Shown here: positions 32,612 to 41,821 of the stretch, piece after piece | Position numbering within the stretch: the stretch's first letter is position 1 | Layout: each line of letters opens with the position of its first letter | DNA from: an uncultured Oscillospiraceae bacterium | Lineage (GTDB): Bacteria; Bacillota; Clostridia; Oscillospirales; Ruminococcaceae | DNA: 64,000 nucleotides | Direction of reading: 5' to 3' | Assembly: GCA_934462925.1 (NCBI GenBank) | Contig: CAKSIT010000008.1 | Coordinates: forward strand, 1-64,000 | Made by a program: the position numbers and the translations under genes | Notes under the pieces: generated by a model | Database searches by the model: none | What the model was told of the DNA's origin: nothing | What the model saw: the letters and a program-made list of their open reading frames with translations, nothing else

Positions 32612-33139
32612 TCAAATCTTGCGGATAGCGGAAAGCTCGACTGTGGTGGGCGTCGCCTCGCCGAACATATTGCTGACCTCCACAACGGCGGACTGCTGTT
32701 CGGTATCGATTTCCTTTACTACGCCCTCGAAGTTTTCGAGTACACCGCTCTTGATGACCACTCTGTCGCCGACCTCGAACGAAGCCGTAACGGTCTTTGA
32801 CGAGTGCTCAAGGTTTCTGACCTCTTCCTCGCTGAGAGGGGTGGGCTTTGATTCCGGACCTACGAAGCCTGTAACGCCTCTGGTGTTTCTGCAAATCTGC
32901 CACGACTCGTCGGTCTTGACCATCTTTACAAAAACGTACCCGGGATATACCTTGTCCTCGACCTCGTCAACTTTTCCGTCTTCTTTCTCGACCGTGCGCT
33001 TGGTCGTAGGTACTGCAACGTCCTCGATAAGGTGCTGGAGATTTCTGTTCTCAACAACCTTCATCAGGTCCGCGGCGACCTTCTTTTCGTATCCCGAATA
33101 GGTGTGGAGTATATACCACTTTACTTCTGAATCAGCCAT
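32612..33139 (-). CDS. nusG: Transcription termination/antitermination protein NusG
   Basis: A 175-residue NusG. The N-terminal NGN domain starts VKWYILHTYSGYEKKVAADL and includes the loop GYVFVKM and FVGPESKPTPL. A C-terminal KOW domain begins FEVGDRVVIKSGVLENFEGVV. It binds RNA polymerase and ribosomal S10. Normal length and normal place between secE and rplK. Confidence 0.98.
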   Translation of the reverse strand: MADSEVKWYILHTYSGYEKKVAADLMKVVENRNLQHLIEDVAVPTTKRTVEKEDGKVDEVEDKVYPGYVFVKMVKTDESWQICRNTRGVTGFVGPESKPTPLSEEEVRNLEHSSKTVTASFEVGDRVVIKSGVLENFEGVVKEIDTEQQSAVVEVSNMFGEATPTTVELSAIRKI

Positions 33140-33156
33140 GTTTACCCCCTAGCGTC

Positions 33157-33465
33157 TTAACCCATGCCGAGAACCAGCTTGTTTATCAGTGCGAAAAGCG
33201 AGTCTATGCCGAAGATGAACAGCGCGGCAAGACCGCACATCACGATAACGACAACGGTGTTATGCGTGGTTTCCTTCGGGGTGGGCCATACGACCTTCTT
33301 GAACTCCGACTTTGCGTCCTTGAAAAACTTGACTATAGACTTTTTGGGCTTGCCGTTCTTGGCAGGCTTCTTAGCCTTCTCGTCCTTGGGCTTTTTTGCC
33401 TTTAATTGTTTCTGCTCGGCAGATTCATCGGGAGCAACCTTTTCGATGTCCAAATCTTTTGCCAT
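33157..33465 (-). CDS. secE: Preprotein translocase subunit SecE
   Basis: A 102-residue SecE. A Lys-rich N-terminal extension of about 45 residues precedes the conserved amphipathic helix FFKDAKSEFKKVVWPTPKET and a single membrane helix (about 72-93). It clamps SecY in the translocon. It lies 18 nt before nusG, the standard gene order. Confidence 0.97.
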   Translation of the reverse strand: MAKDLDIEKVAPDESAEQKQLKAKKPKDEKAKKPAKNGKPKKSIVKFFKDAKSEFKKVVWPTPKETTHNTVVVIVMCGLAALFIFGIDSLFALINKLVLGMG

Positions 33466-33485
33466 TTGTGACTCTCCCTTCTGAA

Positions 33486-33635
33486 TTACTTGGTTTCCTT
33501 GTGAAGAGTATGCTTCTTGCAGAAACGGCAGTACTTGTTCATCTCAAGTCTGTCAGGGTCGTTCTTCTTGTTCTTCATGGTGTTGTAGTTGCGCTGCTTG
33601 CATTCAGAACACGCCAGTGTGATTTTAACTCTCAT
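33486..33635 (-). CDS. rpmG: 50S ribosomal protein L33
   Basis: A 49-residue zinc-ribbon protein, [17 protein letters not shown] at the N-terminus. Two CxxC pairs (Cys9/Cys12 and Cys36/Cys39) show the zinc-binding form. The central [16 protein letters not shown] is typical of L33. GGAGGTG precedes the ATG at 33635, and it heads the secE-nusG operon as is common in Firmicutes. Confidence 0.97.
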   Translation of the reverse strand: MRVKITLACSECKQRNYNTMKNKKNDPDRLEMNKYCRFCKKHTLHKETK

Positions 33636-33768
33636 TATTTCGGCACCTCCTATTTACCGCCCTTTGCGGGCATTATTGCCTCCCTCAGCCGCGGAATTGC
33701 GGATTTAACGGGGAACGTGTATGCGAAAAAAACGCACAAAAAAATAGCACCCCATTCGAGGTAATAAC

Positions 33769-33797
33769 ATTTTACCACAAAAAACCCCGCTTGTCAA
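33769..33797 (-). promoter_or_regulatory. Sigma-A promoter of the rpmG-secE-nusG-rplKA operon
   Basis: TTGACA (33792-33797), 17 bp, TAAAAT (33769-33774) on the minus strand. Confidence 0.85.
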
Positions 33798-33928
33798 GCA
33801 CTTTTTTAATTTTTTTGTATTATCCGCTCAGCGCAGGTTGCGCAACGCCTGTTTTGGCAAAAAGAAACAAAAATCCGCCTGCGATTTGTGCAATAAAGCA
33901 TATTTGGGCGCATTAACTTATAACCCTG

Positions 33929-33957
33929 TTGCAATTCACGGTAATTTATGTTATTAT
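33929..33957 (+). promoter_or_regulatory. Probable promoter of the receiver/hybrid kinase operon
   Basis: TTGCAA (33929-33934), 17 bp, TATTAT (33952-33957). Weaker match than its neighbours, but correctly placed 61 nt before the start. Confidence 0.6.
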
Positions 33958-34017
33958 ATAAGTAGAGCCGTGCACTAAAAGCGCCGTGCAAAAAATCGAG
34001 GAGCAGCTAAAGACGTA

Positions 34018-34401
34018 ATGAAAAACAGAATCATGGTCGTTGACGACGACCTTATCACTATAAAAATGTGCGAGTTTATCCTCTCGCAGAACGACTATGA
34101 GGTGGTTTCCATGCCGTCGGGGGTGTACTGCCTTGACTACCTGCGCAACAGCGCAAATCCCCCTGTGGACCTTATTCTGCTCGACATTGAAATGCCGCTG
34201 CTCAACGGCTATAACACGCTTTCCAGCATACGTCAGGGTGAGTCCACAAAGCACATACCCGTGATGTTCCTGACGGCCTCCGCAACGCAGGAAACGGTGC
34301 GCGAGGCTATAAGGCTCGGGGTGAACTCCTACCTTAAAAAACCGTTTTTGCCGCAGGAGCTGCTTGCAAAGGTGCAGGATATGCTCTCGCCGAAAAAATA
34401 A
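34018..34401 (+). CDS. Single-domain response regulator (CheY-like)
   Basis: A 127-residue receiver protein with no output domain. Acidic pair VVDDD (8-12), phospho-acceptor Asp in LILLDIEMP (about 60), switch Thr in MFLTASA and Lys in SYLKKPF. Such proteins act by protein contact or as intermediates of a phosphorelay. A hybrid kinase gene starts 25 nt downstream. The upstream context gives no clue to the signal. Confidence 0.93.
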   Translation: MKNRIMVVDDDLITIKMCEFILSQNDYEVVSMPSGVYCLDYLRNSANPPVDLILLDIEMPLLNGYNTLSSIRQGESTKHIPVMFLTASATQETVREAIRLGVNSYLKKPFLPQELLAKVQDMLSPKK

Positions 34402-34426
34402 AACAAAGCCGCATTGTAAGGACACT

Positions 34427-36703
34427 ATGCTATATAACATCTATTTTGAGCTGAGCGCGCTTACCTTTCTAATCGTCCTCAACGTGTATATGAGGCTTCA
34501 ATACAGCTCCGAGCCTGTGCGCAACAGGCGCTTCAAGGCGTTGGCGCTTACGCTTGCCGCCGCCGTTTCGCTCGATATCGTAACGGCGGTGACGATAAGC
34601 TACGCCTATTTAGTACCCGTGTGGCTCAACACCGCGCTCAACACGCTTTACTTAGCTTCAGACCTGCTTTTGGAGTACCGCTTTATACTCTACTGCGTAA
34701 TGTGCGTTGGCATGGACGCGGAAAAGGGTGTTGTAATGCGCGTTCAGCGTATAGTAACGGCCGTGGGGGCGGTGGTTCTTGCGGTAAACGTGCCGACAGG
34801 CTTCATATTTTCGTTTACGCGCGCGGACGGTTATGTCCACGGGCCGTTTTATTATGCCATTCACGCGTTGCCGCTGGCTACCGTCGCGGGCAGCATTATC
34901 ATATTTCTCACGCATTTCGGGCAGTTCCGCAAAAATCAGCGCTTCTCGCTGCTGGTGTATATTGCCGTGCTTATCTCAGGACCTGTGGTGCAGCTTATTT
35001 TCCCGAACGTGCTGTTCTTCCTGTTCTCGGTTTCCGTGGGATTCGTCATGCTCATGTTCTCGCTTGAAACGCCCGATTATCAGGCGCTTGTGAACGCCAA
35101 CAAGGCGCTCAGTCAGGCGCGCGACGAAGCGAACGAGGCTATGAACACCGCGCAGCTCGCGAGCCGCGCCAAGACCGATTTTCTCTCCGCCATGTCGCAC
35201 GACGTGCGCACGCCGATAAACGCGATACTCGGCTACAACGAAAGGATAATCAGCAGCACCAACGAGGAGGAGACTGCGCGCTGCTCCGAAAAGATACGCA
35301 GCGCGGGAAAAACGCTCCTGTCCGTTGTAAACAACGCTATCGACTACACCGAGATGGACTCTGGCGCGTTTGCAATTGAAAACGCGCCGTACTCCACCGC
35401 CGCCGTGCTGCACGACGCCGCCGCCTGCGCGGAGCATTACGCGCAGGGCAAGCCGATAGAGCTGCGCTTTGAAGCAGACCCGCGCATACCGAGCGTGCTT
35501 TCGGGAGACGGCGGCAGGCTCACGCAGATACTTAACAACCTGCTGTCGAACGCCGTGAAGTTCACCGAGGACGGGTGGGCTTCCATGAGTGCTTCGTGGG
35601 AGCAGGAGGACGAGAGCAGCGGCTTTCTGCGGGTGAGCATTCGCGACAGCGGCGCGGGAATGTCGCGCGAGGCGGTGCGGCGCGTTGAGCGCGACGCGCT
35701 TGTAACGGAATCTGCGGGCAAGCGCGGCGCGGGTATGGGGCTGCCGATAGTTACGCGGCTGCTGGCGCTTATGGGCAGCACGCTGGAGCTTGACAGCGCG
35801 CCCGACAGGGGTACTTGCGCGCAGTTTCGCGTAAGGCAGGACATAGTAGACCCCACGCCCGTGGGCGAGCTTTCGCTTACCGCGGAGAGCGCGGCTGCCG
35901 CGCCCTGCTTCCATGCGGACGTGAGGATTCTCTGCGCGGACGACAACGCGATGAACCTTGAGCTTATGCGCGGCAATCTCGCGCGCATGGGCGCGCTTGT
36001 AGAAACCGCGCGCAACGGCGCTGAGGCGCTCGAAATGATACGCCGCAGGCGCTACGACCTTGTTTTCCTCGACCACATGATGCCCGTTATGGACGGAATG
36101 CGCACGATGGAGCAGATACGCCGCGAGCGGCTCTGCCCCGACACGCCCGTGGTGGTGGTAACGGCAAACGCGCTTTCGGGCGACCGCGAAAAGTACCTTG
36201 CGGCGGGCTTTGCGGAGTACCTTGCAAAGCCGCTGTCCTCGCAGGGGCTGTTTTCCGCGGTGAGGAGGCTGCTGCCGCCGCACCTTGTGCGCGAGCGCGC
36301 GCAGGCCTCCGCCGCTGCAAAAGCTCCCCTTACGGGGGTTGACGCGCTGCACAAAATGGGCTTTCTCGACACGCGCGCGGGGCTTGCCTACTGCTGCGAA
36401 AACGTGGACTTCTACCTCGATATAGTGCGCACGTACCTGTCTGAGGACAAGAGCGCGGACATACTGCGCTGCCGCGAAAACGGCGATACGGAGGGCTTTC
36501 GCATACTGGTGCACGCGCTTAAAAGCACCTCGCGCACGATAGGCGCGGCGGAGCTTTCCGCGCAGGCGGAGCGGCTTGAAGCTGCGGCGCGCGGCGGCGA
36601 CGAGGAGTACCTCGCCCACAACACCGCAAGGGTGGTGGAAGCGTACAGGGGACTTCTCAAACGGCTGGCAGAGGTGCTGGGAGAGGCAAGCAAGGCACAT
36701 TAG
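34427..36703 (+). CDS. Hybrid sensor histidine kinase (membrane sensor-HisKA-HATPase-REC-HPt)
   Basis: A 758-residue kinase from the ATG at 34427 (AAGGA upstream); an overlapping longer frame begins inside the receiver gene. Residues 1-215 hold about seven membrane segments. A coiled stretch precedes HisKA (MSHDVRTPIN, His258). ATPase boxes are LLSNAVKFT, DSGAGM and GAGMGLPI; the G1 box is close to consensus. The receiver domain (about 497-615) has Asp549 in LVFLDHMMP, and the HPt domain (about 640-758) has His696 (LVHALKSTSR). Its layout matches the kinase at 15204-17648 except that the PAS-like region is missing, so the two are probably paralogues. Confidence 0.93.
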   Translation: MLYNIYFELSALTFLIVLNVYMRLQYSSEPVRNRRFKALALTLAAAVSLDIVTAVTISYAYLVPVWLNTALNTLYLASDLLLEYRFILYCVMCVGMDAEKGVVMRVQRIVTAVGAVVLAVNVPTGFIFSFTRADGYVHGPFYYAIHALPLATVAGSIIIFLTHFGQFRKNQRFSLLVYIAVLISGPVVQLIFPNVLFFLFSVSVGFVMLMFSLETPDYQALVNANKALSQARDEANEAMNTAQLASRAKTDFLSAMSHDVRTPINAILGYNERIISSTNEEETARCSEKIRSAGKTLLSVVNNAIDYTEMDSGAFAIENAPYSTAAVLHDAAACAEHYAQGKPIELRFEADPRIPSVLSGDGGRLTQILNNLLSNAVKFTEDGWASMSASWEQEDESSGFLRVSIRDSGAGMSREAVRRVERDALVTESAGKRGAGMGLPIVTRLLALMGSTLELDSAPDRGTCAQFRVRQDIVDPTPVGELSLTAESAAAAPCFHADVRILCADDNAMNLELMRGNLARMGALVETARNGAEALEMIRRRRYDLVFLDHMMPVMDGMRTMEQIRRERLCPDTPVVVVTANALSGDREKYLAAGFAEYLAKPLSSQGLFSAVRRLLPPHLVRERAQASAAAKAPLTGVDALHKMGFLDTRAGLAYCCENVDFYLDIVRTYLSEDKSADILRCRENGDTEGFRILVHALKSTSRTIGAAELSAQAERLEAAARGGDEEYLAHNTARVVEAYRGLLKRLAEVLGEASKAH

Positions 36704-36749
36704 CCAAAAAAAATGTATAAAACATACGAAATTTAAGATAAATAATATA

Positions 36750-36778
36750 TTGCCCCGTGTACAAAATAATGCTATAAT
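36750..36778 (+). promoter_or_regulatory. Probable promoter of the mreB operon
   Basis: TTGCCC (36750-36755), 17 bp, TATAAT (36773-36778). The leader before mreB is about 115 nt; nothing else is recognised in it. Confidence 0.65.
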
Positions 36779-36898
36779 ATAGTGTGGATATCTGTTGCGG
36801 GGCTTGTCGGACGGTTTCGGCGGCTTTGCGATAATATACAGAACGCGCTTAAATGGCGCTTATAAAACATCACACCACTACAACGGAGGATAATTCAA

Positions 36899-37918
36899 AT
36901 GTTTGGTATCAACAAGGACATAGGCATAGACCTCGGCACAGCCAACACGCTTGTATATATGAGAGGAAAGGGCATAATCATACGCGAGCCGTCTGTCGTA
37001 GCCGTTGACAAGAAGGCGGGGCAGGTGCGCTACGTAGGGCAGGAGGCAAAGGACGTTATCGGCCGTACCCCCGGCTCTATCGTTGCGGTACGCCCGCTTA
37101 AGGACGGCGTTATCGCCGATTTCGACATGACCAGCGTTATGCTCGGGCAGTTCATAAAAAAAGCGCTTAAGGGCAGGTCCAAGGCGAGAGTTATCATCTG
37201 CATTCCCTCGGGCGTTACCGCTGTTGAGCGCCGCGCCGTAAAGGAAGCCGCAGAGCAGGCGGGCGCAAAGCGCGTTTCGATAATAGAAGAACCTATGGCT
37301 GCGGCTATCGGCGCGGGACTCCCCGTGGCGGAGCCTATGGGCAGCATGATAGTGGACATCGGCGGCGGCACGAGCGAGGTCGCGATAATTTCGCTCGGCG
37401 GCATTGTTACGGCGCGTTCTGTAAGAGTCGCAGGCGACGAGTTCGATTCCGCGATAATCAACTTTATTAAAAAGAAGTACAACCTGCTTATCGGCGAGAG
37501 AACCGCGGAGAACATCAAGACGGGCATAGGCTCGGCGTTCAAGACCGAGGAAACAGAGCCTGTTATGGACATCAAGGGCAGAAACCTCCTTAACGGCCTG
37601 CCCGAGAACATCACGATAACCTCCGAGGAGGTGCGTCAGGCTATTTCCGAGCCGCTCTCCCACGTTATCGACGCTATCAAGACCACCCTTGAGAAATGCC
37701 CGCCCGAGCTTGCAGCGGACATCATCGAAAGCGGCATTATGCTTGCGGGCGGCGGCGCGCTGCTCAAAGGGCTTGACCTGCTGATACATGAGGAAACGGG
37801 TATGCCCGTAAAAATCGCGGAACACCCGCTTGACTGCGTTGCGGACGGCACGGGCAAGGTGCTTGAAAACATCGACAAGCTTGAGGACGTTCTGAGCGAG
37901 GACGAAACTATCTATTGA
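36899..37918 (+). CDS. mreB: Rod shape-determining protein MreB
   Basis: A 339-residue actin homologue that forms membrane-bound filaments and guides the elongation machinery. ATP-site motifs: [13 protein letters not shown] (phosphate 1), [18 protein letters not shown] (phosphate 2), and the adenosine motif [28 protein letters not shown] is also conserved. Length is standard. It heads mreB-mreC-mreD-mrdA. Confidence 0.98.
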   Translation: MFGINKDIGIDLGTANTLVYMRGKGIIIREPSVVAVDKKAGQVRYVGQEAKDVIGRTPGSIVAVRPLKDGVIADFDMTSVMLGQFIKKALKGRSKARVIICIPSGVTAVERRAVKEAAEQAGAKRVSIIEEPMAAAIGAGLPVAEPMGSMIVDIGGGTSEVAIISLGGIVTARSVRVAGDEFDSAIINFIKKKYNLLIGERTAENIKTGIGSAFKTEETEPVMDIKGRNLLNGLPENITITSEEVRQAISEPLSHVIDAIKTTLEKCPPELAADIIESGIMLAGGGALLKGLDLLIHEETGMPVKIAEHPLDCVADGTGKVLENIDKLEDVLSEDETIY

Positions 37919-37978
37919 TGATTTGCGGGGCGGTCCTGCGTTACGGGAGCGCCCCGCAGGCTCATTTTACGGAGTACG

Positions 37979-38842
37979 ATGAAGGATTTTTTTCACAGCA
38001 TAAGATTCAGAATACTTATCTGCATAGGCGCGCTTGTTCTCGGGCTTATGACCTATGTTGCGGTAACAAACGGCGCGGAAACTATCCCCGAGCAGATAGT
38101 AAGCACGGTGACATATCCGTTCGTCACCGCCGCTAACGCCATTTCCAACGGGGTGAGCGGCTTTATCGACAAGCTTGTAAACGCCGACAGCTACAAGCAG
38201 CAGAACGACGAGCTGCGCGCGCAGCTCACGGATATGTACAAGCACACCATGGACGCAGACCGTCTGCGCGAGGAAAACGACCGCCTGCGCGAAATGCTCG
38301 GGCTTAAGGAGCAGCACGAGGACTACATTTTCAGCGAGCCGTGCAGCGTTATCTCGCGCAACGCCAACGACATTTACGGCGGCTTTACGATAGACCGCGG
38401 CACGAACGACGGGCTGTCGCTCAACGACCCCGTGATAACGAGCGTCGGTCTTATCGGCAGGGTGACGAGCCTTGCGCCCAACTACGCGAGAGTTACAACA
38501 ATTTTAAGCCCGCAGGTCAATGTGGGCGTGTTTGTCATGCGCTCAAAGGCTACGGGCTTTATTGAGAACGACCTTACAACGTCCGAGCAGGGCAAGTGCC
38601 TGATGAGCGGCATACTAAAGGACGCGGACATAGAGGTAGGGGACGTGGTGTTCACCTCGGGGCAGAGCGGGCTTTTCCCCGACGACCTGCTTGTAGGCAC
38701 GGTGACGGAGGTCTTCGACGACCCCAACGGCCTTTCAAAGCACGCGCTCATAGAGCCTGCGGAGAACGTTTTTGCGGCGACCTCGGTGTTTGCCGTGGTG
38801 GATTTCGACGGCAAGGGGCTGTCGTTCAATGCGGGAGAATAG
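37979..38842 (+). CDS. mreC: Rod shape-determining protein MreC
   Basis: A 287-residue bitopic protein: membrane helix at about 11-30, coiled coil at about 65-105 (QQNDELRAQLTDM ... LREENDRLREMLGL), then the extracellular beta domain with VISRNANDIYGGFTIDRGTNDGL and GDVVFTSGQSGLFPDDLLVG. It links MreB to the PBP2 elongation complex. Normal length. Confidence 0.96.
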   Translation: MKDFFHSIRFRILICIGALVLGLMTYVAVTNGAETIPEQIVSTVTYPFVTAANAISNGVSGFIDKLVNADSYKQQNDELRAQLTDMYKHTMDADRLREENDRLREMLGLKEQHEDYIFSEPCSVISRNANDIYGGFTIDRGTNDGLSLNDPVITSVGLIGRVTSLAPNYARVTTILSPQVNVGVFVMRSKATGFIENDLTTSEQGKCLMSGILKDADIEVGDVVFTSGQSGLFPDDLLVGTVTEVFDDPNGLSKHALIEPAENVFAATSVFAVVDFDGKGLSFNAGE

Positions 38843-38848
38843 CGGGCT

Positions 38849-39445
38849 ATGAGAAGATTATCCGGCAAGGCGCGCTCGCGCAGGGCTATGCTGCGGTGCT
38901 TTATGCGCTGGTTTTTGTATTCTGCGGCGCTGCTGCTGTTTTACGCTGCAGAGTGCAGCGCGCTTATCCGCGGGTTCTGCCCGCTGCTTATAATTCCGCT
39001 TGCTACGGCGGTTGCAATGTTTGAGGGCGACCTTGCCGCGGGAGTGTTCGGCGCGGTGTGCGGGCTTATGCTGGACATGGCGAACGGCGTTACCGTAGCG
39101 GGCTTCTCGTCGCTCTGGCTGCTGGCGTTCTGCCCGCTTATCTCGCTGCTTTCACGGTTCTTTGTAAAAAGCAACTTTTTCAGCCACTTTGTGATGAACG
39201 CGGTTGTCTGCGCGGTAATGGCGGCGATGGATATGCTTTTCCTGCACTGGGCGTGGGAGGGCGGCGAGTCCGTGATATCCTTTACGCACAGCGTTCTGCC
39301 CGCGTACGGCGGCGCGGTATTGCTGTCCGTCCCCATATTCCTGCTGGTAAGGCTCGTTTCCCGCAAGACCCGCCCCGCAGAGGAGCGCAGGCTGGAGGAA
39401 TCCGCGCAGGAGGCAGAGGAAGCAGAGGACAAGGAGCGCACCTGA
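38849..39445 (+). CDS. mreD: Rod shape-determining protein MreD
   Basis: A 198-residue polytopic membrane protein with about five hydrophobic segments. Features typical of MreD are the segment ending VFGAVCGLMLDMANGVTVAGFSSLWLLAF and a long charged tail of Arg, Glu and Ala. It lies 6 nt after mreC and 27 nt before mrdA. Low-identity family, so the assignment rests on topology and context. Confidence 0.92.
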   Translation: MRRLSGKARSRRAMLRCFMRWFLYSAALLLFYAAECSALIRGFCPLLIIPLATAVAMFEGDLAAGVFGAVCGLMLDMANGVTVAGFSSLWLLAFCPLISLLSRFFVKSNFFSHFVMNAVVCAVMAAMDMLFLHWAWEGGESVISFTHSVLPAYGGAVLLSVPIFLLVRLVSRKTRPAEERRLEESAQEAEEAEDKERT

Positions 39446-39472
39446 CGCCCACATACCCTATCGGAGGAAAAG

Positions 39473-41557
39473 ATGAAGAAAATCTCGGTTACTGTCCGCT
39501 CGCTTATTCTCGCGGCGCTTGTTGTGGTGGTTTCGTTTATGTGCGGGCTGCGGCTGCTACAGATACAGCTTGTTGACGGGGCTAAGTACCTTGCAATGAC
39601 CAAAAGCACACAGACCGCAACGCAGGATATCGAGGCTGCGCGCGGCAAAATCGCCGACTGCAACGGTAAAATTCTCAATACAAACAAAATAGTATATAAT
39701 GTGAACCTGCAGCGTTCTTCGCTTGCGCAGGGTACGGAAAACAAGATAATCTTCCGCATTCTCACCGTTTTGCAGAAAAACGGCGAGGAGTGGAACGAGA
39801 GCCTGCCCATAACGCGCACGCAGCCCTATTCATTTACTACCGACAACGAGAGCGTGCTTACTCGCGTAAAGGAAAATCTCGGCATGGGAAGCTACGCCAC
39901 GGTTGATAACGTGATTTATCAGCTCTACAAAACGTACGAAATAAGCGATGAATACCCCGAGCAGATGAAGCGCTGCATTGCGGGCGTGCGCTATGAAATG
40001 CAGATTAAGGACTTTTCGTTCAGAAACAAGTTTGTGCTTGCAAGCGAAATAAGCGAAAAGACCGTGCAGGAGCTTAAGGAGCTTGACTCGCTGCTGAGCG
40101 GCATGGACATCACCGAGGGGTGGGAGCGCGTGTACCTTGACGGAACGCTCGCGCCGCATATCCGCGGGACTGTCGGGGCTATCTCGCCCGAAAAATACGC
40201 CGAGCTTCAGAGCAGCGGCTACACGATGAACGACATTTTAGGGCTTTCGGGCGTTGAGCAGGCGCTTGAAAGCGAGCTTCGCGGTACGCGCGGCGTGAGG
40301 ACGATAACGCGCAGCAGCGACGGCGTGGAGCTTCAGGACGAGGTGACCGAAGAACCGCAGGCGGGGCATTCTGTAATGCTGACGATAGACAGCGACTTCC
40401 AGCAAATGGTGCAGGATATCGTGCAGAACTACATGGACTTTCTGCAAGGACCGCACTACACAACGCTCCACGACGCGCAGCTAAGAGGCACGGAGTGCAA
40501 CGCGGGCGCGGTGGTGGTGCTTGACGTAAAGACGGCGGGCGTGCTTGCGTGCGTAAGCGCTCCGGGGTACGATATCAACGACTACATCAACGACTACGCC
40601 GAGGTTATGAGCAGGGACTACACGCCCGTGTTCAACCGCGCGCTTAACGGCGTGTACCGCCCGGGGTCTACTTTCAAGACGATAACCGCCACAGCGGGGC
40701 TTGCTGAGGGCGTTATCACCCCGCAGACGCATATCACCTGCAACAAGGTCTACCACTACTACACCGACTACACCCCCAGCTGCACGGGCTTCCACGGCTC
40801 TATAACCGTGCAGGACGGTCTGCGCTATTCCTGCAACATATTTTTCTACGAAACCGCGCGCCTGCTCGGCATAGACAAGCTCGCCTACTGGGGCGGGCGC
40901 TACGGCATAGGCGAAACGCTCGGGCTTGAAATACCCATGGCAGCGGGGCAGATGACCTCGCTTGCGCTGTTTGACGAGCTGGGTCTCGAGTGGAACGCGG
41001 GCAACGTTATTCAGGCGGGCATAGGGCAGAGCGAAACCGCCGTTACCCCCATGCACCTTGCCGTGCAGGCAATGACAATAGCCAACAGGGGCATTCGCTA
41101 CGAGCCGCACATTGTAAAGGCCGTCTACAACTACGATTACACCGAGCTTATAGAGGAAAAGCAGCCCGTAATTGCGGACGATTTTTCCGAGGGCATGGAC
41201 GAGGTGTTCGACGCGGTGACAGAGGGCATGAAGCGCGTAAGCGCAAACGCGGGAATGTGGGTGCATAACAACTGGTATAACATCTACGACTACGTGGGCG
41301 TCGGCAAGGAGAACGTCGCTACCAAAACGGGAACGCCGCAGACGAGCGTCAGCACCTACAACTCCGCGATAATCGGCTTTTACCCCGCGGACGACCCCGA
41401 GATAGCGTTCGGCATTGTTATGGAAAAGGGCGAGTTCAGCCGACACATTGCCGCGAACCTTATTTCGGCATACGCCACGGGCGAGTTCAACCCCGAGTAC
41501 GACGAGGATGGCTTTGCATTAGAGCCGCTGCAGCCCGCAAAAAACGCCGCAGAGTAA
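39473..41557 (+). CDS. mrdA: Penicillin-binding protein 2, elongation transpeptidase
   Basis: A 694-residue class B PBP. Residues 11-30 are a membrane anchor, about 35-280 the dimerisation/pedestal domain, and about 320-670 the transpeptidase. Catalytic motifs: GSTFK with the acyl-Ser (YRPGSTFKTIT), SCN (RYSCNIFFYE) as the SxN motif, and KTGT (ATKTGTPQ). It cross-links lateral-wall peptidoglycan in the MreB complex. RodA, its usual partner glycosyltransferase, is not adjacent. Confidence 0.96.
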   Translation: MKKISVTVRSLILAALVVVVSFMCGLRLLQIQLVDGAKYLAMTKSTQTATQDIEAARGKIADCNGKILNTNKIVYNVNLQRSSLAQGTENKIIFRILTVLQKNGEEWNESLPITRTQPYSFTTDNESVLTRVKENLGMGSYATVDNVIYQLYKTYEISDEYPEQMKRCIAGVRYEMQIKDFSFRNKFVLASEISEKTVQELKELDSLLSGMDITEGWERVYLDGTLAPHIRGTVGAISPEKYAELQSSGYTMNDILGLSGVEQALESELRGTRGVRTITRSSDGVELQDEVTEEPQAGHSVMLTIDSDFQQMVQDIVQNYMDFLQGPHYTTLHDAQLRGTECNAGAVVVLDVKTAGVLACVSAPGYDINDYINDYAEVMSRDYTPVFNRALNGVYRPGSTFKTITATAGLAEGVITPQTHITCNKVYHYYTDYTPSCTGFHGSITVQDGLRYSCNIFFYETARLLGIDKLAYWGGRYGIGETLGLEIPMAAGQMTSLALFDELGLEWNAGNVIQAGIGQSETAVTPMHLAVQAMTIANRGIRYEPHIVKAVYNYDYTELIEEKQPVIADDFSEGMDEVFDAVTEGMKRVSANAGMWVHNNWYNIYDYVGVGKENVATKTGTPQTSVSTYNSAIIGFYPADDPEIAFGIVMEKGEFSRHIAANLISAYATGEFNPEYDEDGFALEPLQPAKNAAE

Positions 41558-41578
41558 CGCGCAGGGGAATGTGCGCGG

Positions 41579-41594
41579 TGAAAACCGGTTTTCA
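41579..41594. repeat. 16-bp perfect palindrome after mrdA
   Basis: TGAAAACCGGTTTTCA, within a longer CGGTGAAAA/TTTTCAACCG context, 22 bp after the mrdA stop. It could be a weak terminator or an operator. The rest of 41595-41821 is AT-rich and holds only a possible TAAAAT -10 box near 41712 upstream of minD. Confidence 0.5.
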
Positions 41595-41821
41595 ACCGTG
41601 AAAATAATTTTTGTTGAAAATAGCCAAGATTAGGGTGAGAAAATTACTCTTAATTCACAAAAATTTGCGATATTGAAAAAAACTCTTTTCATTCTGAGAA
41701 TTTTGTGATAAAATATAGAAAGAGAATCTATGATGATGGCGTGCGCGATATGCCGCAGATATAATGCGGTGCGTGCAGCTGTTTTGACATCATGAAACCG
41801 ATGTCGGAGAGGGGAATTTAT

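Noticed and set aside
34976..36700. 574-codon minus-strand frame opposite the second hybrid kinase
   Set aside because: A GC-rich shadow frame of Arg/His/Ala composition; the plus-strand kinase has all domain motifs.
41595..41821. Small gene or riboswitch between mrdA and minD
   Set aside because: AT-rich with only a weak promoter and loose inverted repeats of TCACAAAA; no open frame with a ribosome site.
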